From the NCBI RefSeq assembly GCF_000004195.4, contig NC_030681.2, positions 140,798,006 through 140,862,005 on the forward strand: a stretch of DNA of 64,000 nucleotides, in the 5' to 3' direction. The DNA comes from Xenopus tropicalis (taxonomy: Eukaryota > Chordata > Amphibia > Anura > Pipidae). This document shows positions 54,395 through 64,000 of the stretch, in pieces. Position 1 is the stretch's first letter. The number at the start of each line of letters is the position of its first letter. The notes under the pieces were generated by a model, which did not search any database, was not told the origin of the DNA, and was given only the letters and a program-made list of their open reading frames with translations. Position numbers and translations under genes: made by a program.

Positions 54395-55472
54395 AATAAA
54401 GCTTTTTCCCCGTTCTCATCAACCAACTTACCCCCCCGTGATAATAAAGTTCCCACCCCTTCTTGCTTCATTTTTTTACTATTCACATAATTAAAAAATA
54501 ATTTTGGATTCTTTTTACTCCTAGCAGCAATATCCCTTTCCATCTCTATTTTAGCTTGCCTGATAGCTTTTTTGCATGCTTTATTTGCTTCCTTGTACCT
54601 GATGAAAGTTTCTGCTGTCCCAGCTAACTTGAATGCCCTAAAAGCACGTTTTTTCTTACCAACCTCGACACTAACACTTTTATTCAGCCATAAAGGTTTT
54701 GCTTTGCGATGCCTCTCCTTGCTTACTAGGGGGATATACTGTTGTGTATACCTACAAAGCAATGTTTTAAAGATGTTCCATTTTCCTTCTGTGTCTAACC
54801 CCATGAAAAGCCTTTCCCAGTTGACACATTGCAGAGATGCCCTTATACTGGCAAAGTCTGCACGTCTAAAATTGAGAGTTTTAGTTACTCCCTTATAGCG
54901 CTGTCTCTGCAGCATTATCTCAAAGGAGACCATGTTGTGATCACTGTTCCCCAAATGCTCACCCACACAAATGTTAGAGATGAGTTCATTATTATTAGAA
55001 ATCACCAGGTCCAAAATAGCGTCATTCCTAGTGGGTTCTTGAACCACCTGAAATAAAAAGTTGTCATTTAGCATATTTACAAACCTACTAGCTCTTTCTG
55101 ACTTAGCCACCCCATTACTCCAGTCAATGTCCGGATAATTAAAGTCCCCCATAATAACAACTTGACCCAGTTTTGAAGCCTCCTCCATTTGCAACAATAG
55201 CTGGGCCTCATCCCCCTCATCTATACGGGGTGGTTTATAGCATACACCAATGATCATTTTCTTTGTGACCTTCAGCCCTACTGAAATTTCTACCCAAAGA
55301 GATTCAACGTTTTCATTGGTAATGTCTTTATTACATGGCTTTAAGTCTGACTTTACGTAAAGACAAACCCCTCCACCCTTTTTAATCCCTCTGTCCCTCC
55401 TAAAAAGTGTATAACCATTTAAATTCGCAGCCCAGTCGCATTTATCATCCCACCAGGTCTCAGTGATACCTA
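54391..55472 (-). pseudogene. CR1-like endonuclease and linker, 5'-truncated and frameshifted
   Basis: AP-type endonuclease that nicks target DNA. Starts mid-domain at GITETWWDD and contains GGGVCLYVKSDL, IIGVCYKPPR, MGDFNYPDIDW (catalytic Asp/Asn) and GNSDHNMVSFEI (catalytic SDH). The linker includes KSVSVEVGKKKRAFRAFK and NPKLFFNYVNSKK. The frame ends at DENGEKALF; the downstream reverse-transcriptase frame is shifted by one and begins within four bases, so one indel near 54391-54396 separates two parts of a single ancestral protein. The apparent open frame upstream of 55472 is the 87-bp array. Confidence 0.92.
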
Positions 55473-56330
55473 TTATAAAGCAAACAATAACCGATACAAG
55501 AGGTGAAGAGAGCCCTGCCCAAAAGAGCTTACAATCTACAAGGAGACATACAGAGTAACATATAAAGCAACCAATAACCGATACAAGAGGTGAAGAGAGC
55601 CCTGCCCAAAAGAGTTTACAATCTACAAGGAGACATACAGAGTAACATATAAAGCAACCAATAACCGATACAAGAGGAGAAGAGAGCCCTGCCCAAAAGA
55701 GCTTACAATCTACAAGGAGACATACAGAGTAACATATAAAGCAATCAATAACCGATACAAGAGGTGAAGAGGGCCCTGCCCAAAAGAGCTTACAATCTAC
55801 AAGGAGACATACAGAGTGACATATAAAGCAACCAATAACCGATACAAGAGGTGAAGAGGGCCCTGCCCAAAAGAGCTTACAATCTACAAGGAGACATACA
55901 GAGTAACATATAAAGCAATCAATAACCGATACAAGAGGTGAAGAGAGCCCTGCCCAAAAGAGTTTACAATCTACAAGGAGACATACAGAGTAACATATAA
56001 AGCAACCAATAACCGATACAAGAGGTGAAGAGAGCCCTGCCCAAAAGAGCTTACACTCTACAAGGAGACATACAGAGTAACATATAAAGCAACCAATAAC
56101 CGATACAAGAGGGGAAGAGAGCCCTGCCCAAAAGAGCTTACAATCTACAAGGAGATATACAGAGTAACATATAAAGCAATCAGTAACCAATACAAGAGGG
56201 GAAGAGGGCCCTGCCCAAAAGAGCTTACAATCTACAAGGAGACATACAGAGTAACATATAAAGCAACCAATAACCGATACAAGAGGGGAAGAGAGCCCTG
56301 CCCAAAAGAGCTTACAATCTACAAGGAGAC
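55473..56330. repeat. 87-bp tandem array, right part
   Basis: Nearly ten units with few substitutions (GAGAGCC/GAGGGCC, GCTTACA/GTTTACA, AGGTGAAG/AGGGGAAG). The minus strand stays open across it and fuses by chance with the LINE endonuclease frame, giving a misleading 599-codon frame. Confidence 0.96.
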
Positions 56331-56439
56331 CTATTTGCCCTGCCTGTGTTTATATTTATAAAACTGTGCAAGACTGTTGCATTAATGTGCAAACATAATT
56401 GCGAAATTTTTATTCGCAGTGCGAGCATGTCCTTCCATT

Positions 56440-56712
56440 TTTGCTTCGCCAGAAAATTCACAAAAATTCAGCAAAAAATTAACGAAACATGACTTTTTTT
56501 GATACGTGCAGCATTTTTTGCCGCGACAGTGACTATTTTGTCACGGCTGCAACACTTTTTAGCACGCATGATAATTTTTGACTCAACCGCTACATTTTTT
56601 GACAGTACCACAAATTTTCCGAGGCAAAATTTTGCGCCTGTTTATCGAAAAAATTCGCCAATGGCGAAATGCGGGATTTCACTGCAAATCCCTGCCTGGT
56701 GAAAAAACTATG
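56440..56712. mobile_element. Degraded TAGTGATG-family MITE
   Basis: CATTTTTGCTTCGCCAGAAA to AATGGCGAAATGCGGG and AAATCCCTGCCTGGTGAA match the family inside its termini. The terminal TAGTGATG and CATCACTA are not recognisable. Confidence 0.65.
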
Positions 56713-56989
56713 AATGTCCGTAAAGCTTTTTAAATATCGTATATTTACAAATTGCAAATATGTATGCGCACACTCTGCATTCAAGTTACATCACAAGAAA
56801 ATATTCGCTAAACTGATTTTGCAAATTGCAAATTTGTATTCGCAAAAAAACGGCACTATATTGGTGTATAATAACCGCGCACAGAGGGCATGCTCATGCA
56901 ATGGCAATCTCATTTGGGAATTTTTGAGCGCGATTTGTGTTTCACTGCTATTCGCAAAAAAAGGAAAGACGGGCACAGAAGTGTCCTGT

Positions 56990-57142
56990 AGAACAATAGA
57001 TTAATACAACAGGGAGTTACTCAAATAATAATAGATAAATATAACATATAACAATACAAATAAATACAAGGTACAGTGGCAATAAGTTACGAATCAAATA
57101 GACAAGAGGATGGCGGTCCCTGCCCCGAAGAGCTTACAATGT
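56990..57142 (-). mobile_element. L2-like LINE 3' tail fragment
   Basis: AACAATAGATTAATACAACA, AATACAAATAAATACAAGGT and GTCCCTGCCCCGAAGAGCTT, then ACAAT, match the 25328 retroposon in the same orientation. Its tail end (TTTATAAAGTGC) is missing. Confidence 0.7.
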
Positions 57143-57144
57143 AA

Positions 57145-57484
57145 ATTGTATTATGGGGAAAAAAGGCGCAAACAACCATTTGTGAAAAATATGAAGTTTA
57201 TAAATGGGACCTTGATCATAGGCTTCTCTAGCTTCCCTTTATTATACAGGGGTACAAACCAATTATAAATATATTAATTTTTAAAAGGAAATGTACTTTG
57301 GTGCATAGGTGTCATTTATATTAGTGTGTCTATACCATGGGAACCTATATGGGAGCCTAGTCTTTACACACCCCATCATTAGCCCCGTTACCCCTTAACG
57401 AGAAATATTTGGTTTGTTTGTCTCTGATTGCCCATTAAAATGCCTTGTTGTCTATGAACAGCCCTTGTGCTAATATTACTTTCT
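57145..57484. other. No feature recognised
   Basis: Short AT-rich stretch with nothing identifiable. Confidence 0.4.
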
Positions 57485-57492
57485 GAGACAGC

Positions 57493-57695
57493 CAGGGTCG
57501 TACTGGGTCAGCGGGAGAATGGGAAAAACCCCAGTGGGCCCCAGCCTTCGTGGTCCCTGCTGACCTAGACCCCATTCCCACCTACCGCTCCCTGATGCGG
57601 GGAAGTATAAGGTACAAACGAGAGGGAAAGGGAGGCGGTGGGTGGTCGGGGACCCTTGAGGGGGTGTGGGCCTCACACACCCCAGTCTGACCCTG
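57493..57695. mobile_element. hAT-type MITE, CAGGGTCGTACTGGG ends
   Basis: CAGGGTCGTACTGGG and CCCAGTCTGACCCTG are inverted; flanks GAGACAGC (57485-57492) and AAGACAGT (57696-57703) match at 6 of 8. GC-rich, 203 bp. A partial relative starts at 40638. Confidence 0.8.
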
Positions 57696-57790
57696 AAGAC
57701 AGTTTAGAGTTCCAACTGAGAACATGTCATTTTAGATAGTGTGTCTTTTGGCCATATAATATATATTCAATCCGCTGCCTGGTTGCTAAG

Positions 57791-58040
57791 TAGCGATGAG
57801 TGATTGTTTTTGTTTGACATGGATTCGCAGCAAAATTCCGCATTTCGCCATCAGCAAAACAAACTGAGACAAAAAAGTCGCCAAGAAAAAATGTCGCTGA
57901 GGCAAAAAGTGGCTACAAAAAACATGCCCATTGACTTTTATGCATTTGGAGTAAAAACGTGTAAAAATTGTCGGACTTAAAAAAAGGCGCTTTTTGACTT
58001 CAATGTGTTTTGTGAATTTTTCAGCCGTTTTGCACTATTG
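57791..58040. mobile_element. TAGTGATG-family MITE, right end lost
   Basis: TAGCGATGAGTGATTG then GACATGGATTCGCAGC and CGCATTTCGCCATCAGC. AAAGTCGCCAAG words resemble the 47707 copy. The right side fades after TTTTTCAGCCGTTTTGC. Confidence 0.72.
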
Positions 58041-58229
58041 CTGACCGAGTTTAAATACATATATATATAGTTGTTAGCAGCACTCAGTGCCATATCAGTA
58101 AGGATATCATTACTGGATAAAGAAAATCAGAAACACATGTAAATAATCAGGGAACATTGTTACATTTCAGTGGGTATAGTATAAATTACCCAAACTGTGC
58201 CCCCCTAAAAACCTTTGCAATTGTTTTTA

Positions 58230-58660
58230 AAAATTCAAAAGCATCGCCTCCATAGCATAAACTCATTAATCACTATTATTATATTTAGTTCATTGAGAGC
58301 CTGAGCCAGTCTGTGTGTTTGGGAGGGTTTGCGCCAGATGTTAGACGTCTCTCTCGCTCTGCGGATGAAATAACAGACTCTGGCACTGCGATAACTGATA
58401 TAAGTTACAGAGTCTTTAATCATCTCGCTGTCAATTAGGGAGTTCCGATTGATCTATCAGCATCGCCCGTTGTATTGATGTCCCGAGCACAAAACAAAAC
58501 GCCGCTGTGATGATCGATAATGAAATCAAGATTTTTTTTTTGGCGACCGTGCAAGTCATTAGGGAAGCATGATTTCCATTGGTGAAATAAATATTCATTA
58601 TTCCCTCCCAAACCCAATTAGGGGACTATTGCAATTAGAACAGATTTTTTTTATAAAGAT
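58230..58660. promoter_or_regulatory. Candidate conserved non-coding element (enhancer-like)
   Basis: Repeat-free, balanced composition, with a dense set of homeodomain-like sites: TCAATTAGGG near 58431, CCAATTAGGGG near 58613, GCAATTAGAAC near 58631, TAATGAAATCAAG near 58519, and AATATTCATTATTCCC near 58591. CpG-containing words (TTGCGCC, ATCGCCCG, ACGCCGC) survive although CpG is rare in nearby unique DNA. No coding frame. It is the best regulatory candidate in the window, on inference only. Confidence 0.38.
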
Positions 58661-58737
58661 GAAGCTAAGCAAAGGTAAATGAAGTCCAAAATGTACATAA
58701 ACTATTGAGACATTTACATATATTTTTATTGTTACTA

Positions 58738-60419
58738 CAGGTATGGGATCCCTTATCCGGAAACCCGTTATCCAGAAAGCTCCAAATTACAGAAATCCAT
58801 CTCCCATAGACTCCATTTTAATCAAATAATTCACATTTTGAAAAATGGTTTTCTTTTTCTCTGTAATAATAAAACAGTACCTTGTAATTGATCCTAACTA
58901 AGATATAATTAATCCTTATTGGATGCAAAATAATCCTATTGGGTTTAATTAATGGTTAAATGATTCCCTTTTCTCTGTAATAATAAAACAGTACCTGTAC
59001 TTGATCCCAACTAAGATATAATTACCCCTTATTGGGGGCAGAACAGCCCTATTGGGTTTATTTAATGGTTAAATGATTCCCTTTTCTCTGTAATAATACA
59101 ACAGTACCTGTACTTGATCCCAACTAAGATATAATTACCCCTTATTGGGGGCAGAACAGCCCTATTGGGTTTATTTCATGGTTAAATGATTCCCTTTTCT
59201 CTGTAATAATAAAACAGTACCTGTACTTGATCCCAACTAAGATATAATTAATCCTTATTGGGGGCAGAACAGCCCTATTGGGTTTATTTAATGGTTAAAT
59301 GATTCCCTTTTCTCTGTAATAATACAACAGTACCTGTACTTGATCCCAACTAAGATATAATTACCCCTTATTGGGGGCAGAACAGCCCTATTGGGTTTAT
59401 TTCATGGTTAAATGATTCCCTTTTCTCTGTAATAATAAAACAGTACCTGTACTTGATCCCAACTAAGATATAATTACCCCTTATTGGGGGCAGAACAGCC
59501 CTATTGGGTTTATTTAATGGTTAAATGATTCCCTTTTCTCTGTAATAATAAAACAGTACCTGTACTTGATACCAACTAAGATATAATTACCCCTTATTGG
59601 GGCAGAACAGTCCTATTGGGTTTATTTAATGGTTAAATGATTCCCTTTTCTCTGTAATAATAAAACAGTACCTGTACTTGATCCCAACTAAGATATAATT
59701 ACCCCTTATTGGGGGCAGAACAGTCCTATTGGGTTTATTTCATGGTTAAATGATTCCCTTTTCTCTGTAATAATAAAACAGTACCTGTACTTGATCCCAA
59801 CTAAGATATAATTACCCCTTTTTGGGGGCAGAACAGCCCTATTGGGTTTATTTAATGGTTAAATGATTCCCTTTTCTCTGTAATAATAAAACAGTACCTG
59901 TACTTGATCCCAACTAAGATATAATTACCCCTTATTGGGGGCAGAACAGTCCTATTGGGTTTATTTCATGGTTAAATGATTCCCTTTTCTCTGTAATAAT
60001 AAAACAGTACCTGTACTTGATCCCAACTAAGATATAATTACCCCTTATTGGGGGCAGAACAGCCCTATTGGGTTTATTTAATGGTTAAATGATTCCCTTT
60101 TCTCTGTAATAATAAAACAGTACCTGTACTTGATCCCAACTAAGATATAATTACCCCTTATTGGGGGCAGAACAGCCCTATTGGGTTTATTTCATGGTTA
60201 AATGATTCCCTTTTCTCTGTAATAATAAAACAGTACCTGTACTTGAGCCCAACTAAGATATAATTAATCCTTATTGGATGCAAAACAATCCTATTGGGTT
60301 TAATTAATGTTTTAGTGATTTTTTAGCAGACTTAAGGTATGGAGATCCAAATTACGGAAAGACCCCTTATCCGGAATACCCTTGGTCCTGAGCTTTCTGG
60401 ATAATGGGTCCTATACCTG
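58738..60419 (-). mobile_element. CAGGTATGGG MITE with about thirteen 113-bp units
   Basis: CAGGTATGGGATCCCTTATC and GGGTCCTATACCTG are inverted and TA flanks both (58736-58737 and 60420-60421). Unit markers run from 58892 to 60246 at about 113-bp spacing. TTAATGG and TTCATGG variants mostly alternate, implying a two-unit (226-bp) repeat. The first and last units carry GATGCAAAA instead of GGGCAGAAC, the form seen in single-unit relatives. Largest family member here. Confidence 0.95.
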
Positions 60420-60421
60420 TA

Positions 60422-62587
60422 TTTCTTGTGAACTGAGCAGAATTTCTTACTACACACAATGGGAAGGCCCACTATTAACCACTTGGGGGTCCACAATAAT
60501 TACATTTCTATAGAATACTCCTATCACAAATATATAAAATATGGGGCTTCTGATTTTGTGCATTTATCATAGTCTGGCCAACCTATATTTTTTCTCCACT
60601 CTGGGTAATAAATAAGCCATATGCAGTACTTTCTCTGATACTGCCCAGATTTCAGGTTGACTTGGGACCAACAAATGCAGAATAATGGCCTTTGGGAAGC
60701 CCTCAAATCACAGGTGCAATCCCCCATGTTTTTCATAAGGGGAAATGGAGTGCAGAGACCTGTGTAGGCCTCATGAATACAGTGCTACCTGCATTTGACA
60801 TAGCTGTATTCATGATAGGCATGGGGCAATAGGCAGGTCAGTGCTCTCCTCCTGCCCATCCCCTCATTTTGTATCATTCAAACACTTAAGTTAGGGAGTA
60901 CAAGTGGATAAAAGCCACAACAGAGCCCTGTACTTAACACTAGCGTTGCCATTACTGGCCAATGACGTGGAGGACGGGTGGCCGGATGCAGAACATTAGG
61001 GATTACAAATTTACTGGCAGTAAATTGTAAATCTGTAATACCAGCCATGGCTGGTGTTTTAGCTGGATGGGTGGCAACCCTATTCAACACCTAGACAGAG
61101 CTTCCTTGTGCCTCCGGCATTACACTCTGCACTTAGGTGCACTTTTGTTTCTTGGAATCCTAGACTGTAAGGTTTCCAAGTGAAAATTGCCCAAGAACCC
61201 TTACACAAGTACTTGCAGGTGATTGGCATAAAGGCTGCTGCTTTGAATATCTCATTCCATACCTACTTACTTTATGAAACCAGCAAAGGACAATTCCAAG
61301 TTATCAAGGAGCCCCAGCCTGTTGCCCCTGGGTGCATGGCGAGACATGGACATCCCGTGTTCCATATTCTGCAGGAAAAGCCAAGTTCATTCATTTCCTT
61401 TTCAGAACGTGATACCATAAAACAACAACTGCATCGCTATACCGGTATACTAAGCTTAATTCTGCAAGAAGTTTTGACGATAATTTCTCTTATATAATAT
61501 TTCTTTGGGACTGTTTTGTACTTTAAAATCCAAATGTACCAAGGAGTACAAAGAACAGTGAATATTGGCATTTTCTGGGTAAAACAGAGCTATAAGTTGA
61601 GTTCCTCAGAGTCCTGCCCCAGAATCCTTTCTGTTTAATGTGTAACAAAGTGACTTTGCCAAGAGGAGTTTGGGTTTATGTAGATAAGACAGAGTTCAAC
61701 GCTATTCAGTATAATGCAGTGCATGCAATAAGTCAGCAGTCTAATCTTATATATAAAAAGATGGGTAGGCTTAAGGAACAAAAATGGAATTTCATTCTTT
61801 ATAGTTGTATACCAGCTGCACGTTGCCGTGTTAGGAAGCAGTTTTTAAGAACAGAATTGCACAGGAAAAAGCCCAACGACATATAGACCAGTTAATAACA
61901 GAAAATAAACACTTCAGTTATGAGAAAGGCTGTCATAATTGCCCTTGTTGTCTCCAATGAAGAAGTGCTTATCAGGTGAAACGATGGCACATTACTAATA
62001 TGTTAGGGGTTAGAATAGAAATATGTTGTTTAATCACTTGAGATATTTCTATAGACAACCATTTAGACTGCTAGAAGCCAAAGAAAAATGATGAAAATAG
62101 ATCATCAGAGTCAATAATGAGATAATGAAGTAATTTATGTTTAACTCAAACTCTGGAGAACTTATATATTTCAAAGTCTCTCTAAGTAAATGAAAAATAA
62201 TGGTTATTGCATACAAGGTATCTAGACACAAGGAAAAAAAATCAGCAGATTTTGATTTTGGTGGGATCTCTTCTTAGAATCAATGATCAGAAACACGACA
62301 TTTTGCAAAATATTTAGGGCAAATCATGGGAAAACCATCACATGGATTCATAAATAATTCAATAAACAACCTGGGAAGGTTGGATTTTCTGCTAAATACT
62401 GGTGATGGGGCCTGTTTGGGACAGAATAGTTTGGAGCAGTGGCTTCCAGATTTTTTGGGTTCCCGCCACACTTTATGGGTCTACAATTGCAAGGTATGTA
62501 TACAAACGCATTGGTACACATTGATGACTTCAGCATGTATATTGGCAATAGCCCAGCACACTACATAATAAGCATAGGCTTTTACAG
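60422..62587. other. No convincing feature
   Basis: About 2.2 kb. A GGGTTGCCAC-type MITE remnant may span about 60945-61083 (AGCGTTGCCATTACTGGCC to GGTGGCAACCCTA). A 105-codon frame at 61180-61497 shows no domain. Otherwise unremarkable. Confidence 0.4.
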
Positions 62588-62595
62588 CTTATAAA

Positions 62596-63074
62596 TAGTG
62601 ATGGGCGAAATATTTCACCAGGCATGGATTCGCGGCGAATTTCCGCGTTTCGCCATTGGCGGATTGGTTTGCGAAACGGATGAAAAAATTCGCCGCGGAA
62701 ACATTTGTTGCACGTCCAAAAATTGTCGCCGGCGTCAAAAAAGAATAGTCGCGGGCGTCAAAAGAATAGCCGCGCGATGAAATAATAGCCACATGCGACA
62801 AAAGAATAGCCGTGCGACAAAATAATAGCCGCGGGCGATGAAATAATAGCGGCATGACAAAATAATAGTCGCGGGCGACGAAACAATAGCCACACGACAA
62901 AATAATAGCCACGGGCGACGAAACAATTGCCGCGCGACAAAATAATAGCCGCGGGCGACAAATTTTTTTTGTCGCACAACATTTTCAGCGTTTCGCGAAT
63001 TTTTTGCCGTTTCGCGGATCTTTTGAAAGATTCGCAAATTTTTCGGCGAAACGGAACAGATTCGCTCATCACTA
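62596..63074. mobile_element. hAT-type MITE, TAGTGATG family, expanded copy
   Basis: TAGTGATGGGCGAAATATTT to TTCGCTCATCACTA with a perfect 8-bp duplication CTTATAAA (62588-62595 and 63075-63082). Much longer than the 277-bp copy at 19144 because the interior has many AATAGCCGCGNGCGACAAA-like units of about 17-19 bp. Open frames on the minus strand (ARGYYFVARLFF-like) arise from these units. Confidence 0.92.
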
Positions 63075-63090
63075 CTTATAAACCCAGGAC

Positions 63091-63610
63091 AAATATTTCA
63101 CCAGGCATGGATTCGCGGCGAATTTCCGCGTTTCGCCATTGGCGGATTGGTTCGCGAAACGGATGAAAAAATTTGCCGCGGAAAAATTTGTCGCACGTCC
63201 AAAAATTGTTGCCGGCGTCAAAAAAGAATAGTCGCGGGCGTCAAAAGAATAGCCGCGCGATGAAATAATAGCCACATACGACAAAAGAATAGCCGTGCGA
63301 CAAAAGAATAGCCGTGCGACAAAAGAATAGCCGTGCGACAAAATAATAGCCGCGGGTGATGAAATAATAGCGGCGCGACAAAATAATAGTCGCGGGCGAC
63401 GAAACAATAGCCACGCGACAAAATAATAGACACGTGCGACGAAACAATTGCCGCGCGACAAAATAATAGCCGCGGGCGACAAATTTTTTTTGTCGCACAA
63501 CATTTTCAGCGTTTCGCAAATTTTTCGCCGTTTCGCGGATCTTTTGAAAGATTCGCAAATTTTTCACGAAACGGAACAGATTCGCTCATCACTACTTATA
63601 AACCCAGGAC
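63091..63610. repeat. Tandem duplicate of the preceding MITE and its right flank
   Basis: AAATATTTCACCAGGCATGG at 62608 recurs at 63091, and both copies end ...CATCACTACTTATAAACCC followed by AGGAC (63090 and 63610). Copy 2 lacks the first 12 bp of the MITE, so it arose by tandem duplication, not a second insertion. It is about 37 bp longer, mostly explained by two extra 18-bp GAATAGCCGTGCGACAAA units near 63284-63340. Confidence 0.92.
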
Positions 63611-64000
63611 ATTATAGTCACAAAACCCCACCACATTTATAGGCACAATATTAGAAACGGGCCATTTATAGCAGCAATAACCCAAAGTAAATTGATGGGC
63701 ACATTGATGGCATTATCTCTGGCATGTGTACTGGCCCAGCAACTCTATTAGTACAACAGTTCTGTGATAAAGCTTTGGGCAGTGGAAGCAATGTAATATG
63801 ATTTTACACATTTCCTGGGAAAAAAATGAAATGACTGAAGGGAAGTAAACGAGTTACCAATGTCTCCAATAAATTGGCATATTTTGTAATTAACTCACAT
63901 GGATTACTCTACCCCAGAACGTTTGCAATAACTAATTTTATTGGACTCTCACAGAAGAAGAAGTAGGAGTTAGATGGGGAGTAGGAAAGGTGCCAGATAC
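63611..64000. other. No feature recognised
   Basis: Unique-looking to the window edge. Confidence 0.4.

Larger units (their letters stand above)
52613..55472 (-). mobile_element. CR1-like non-LTR retrotransposon, 5'-truncated
   Basis: 2.86 kb on the minus strand. The 3' end (low coordinates) has the tail of three ATGTAACT-type repeats, then CCCTATGTAAC and the UTR phrase GTTGAACTTGATGGACACTG. The 5' end is cut inside the endonuclease. Coding order is endonuclease, linker, reverse transcriptase and C-terminal domain, with one frameshift and one nonsense codon. It is inserted into the 87-bp array, whose phase is continuous across it, with at most a 2-3 bp overlap at the junction. Confidence 0.95.
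52340..56330 (-). mobile_element. L2-like LINE 3' tail with large 87-bp expansion, split by a CR1-like LINE
   Basis: Left end: a (TTA)n tract, then AACATTTATTTATAAAGCGC, CAACATATCCCACAGTGCTG and GTTTCATACATTGG, the minus-strand 3' end of an L2-like LINE. 87-bp units start at 52421, 52508 and 52595. After the CR1 insertion the array resumes at 55473 and continues with unit starts 55546, 55633, 55720, 55807, 55894, 55981, 56068, 56155 and 56242. About 12 units in all. Confidence 0.88.

Noticed and set aside
54391..56190. 599-codon frame that seems to encode a repeat protein fused to an endonuclease
   Set aside because: The first part is the 87-bp array read on the minus strand; only the part below 55472 is LINE endonuclease. 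The fusion is created by the insertion.
61180..61497. 105-codon frame
   Set aside because: No domain or exon signals; the region otherwise looks non-coding.
62735..63567. Several ARGYYFVARLFF-type frames
   Set aside because: They come from GCGAC-rich units inside the duplicated MITE and are not conserved in frame between the copies.

Overview
The window looks like non-coding DNA from a frog of the genus Xenopus. I infer this from the repeats: T2-type MITEs ending in TTAAAGG, a CAGGTATRGGA terminal-repeat family carrying a 113-bp minisatellite, TAGTGATG hAT-type MITEs, a CR1-like LINE with an (ATGTAACT)n tail, L2-like LINE 3' tails and a Tc1 element. These match my memory of Xenopus genomic sequence; no search was run. 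I found no multi-exon host gene, tRNA, rRNA or CRISPR. The only recognisable proteins belong to transposable elements, and all are broken.

Layout. 1-1185 is unremarkable AT-rich DNA. 1186-4026 is a minisatellite-bearing MITE split by a second TA-flanked transposon (2229-3744) that contains a 331-bp near-perfect hairpin. 4-12 kb is sparse, with hAT-type MITEs (7660, 8008, 8610) and a head-to-tail MITE pair (10092-11161). 12.66-14.13 kb is a tandem duplication whose second copy carries a MITE and whose first copy is the empty site. 15.1-17.1 kb is a T2 MITE containing a full-length Tc1 transposon with a frameshifted transposase; an uninterrupted relative lies at 23.3 kb. 17.4-18.8 kb is MITEs plus a second large 113-bp array. 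19.85-20.83 kb is repeat-free and looks like conserved regulatory DNA. 21.08-22.42 kb is a 52-bp minisatellite of about 26 copies. 24-37 kb is nested MITEs and a third large 113-bp array (28.9-30.15 kb), with a perfect 103-bp palindrome at 34784-34886. 37-44 kb holds LINE 3' fragments, small MITEs and a candidate regulatory stretch with an RFX-like site (39175-39188). 44.4-44.86 and 52.3-56.33 kb are 87-bp arrays grown from an L2-like LINE tail, the second split by a 2.86-kb CR1-like LINE. 50.06-51.29 kb is a 21-bp minisatellite of about 58 copies. 58.23-58.66 kb looks like conserved regulatory DNA. 58.74-60.42 kb is the largest 113-bp array element, and 62.6-63.6 kb is a tandemly duplicated hAT-type MITE.

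The main theme is layered insertion: target-site duplications, empty-site paralogs and uninterrupted array phase give the order of events at many places. A second theme is minisatellite growth inside mobile elements, with units of 113, 87, 61, 52, about 32, 21 and 18 bp. I see no convincing new multi-gene system. The most unusual items are the two long hairpins, the alternating 113-bp arrays carried by a MITE family, and the repeat-free stretches that may be distal enhancers.
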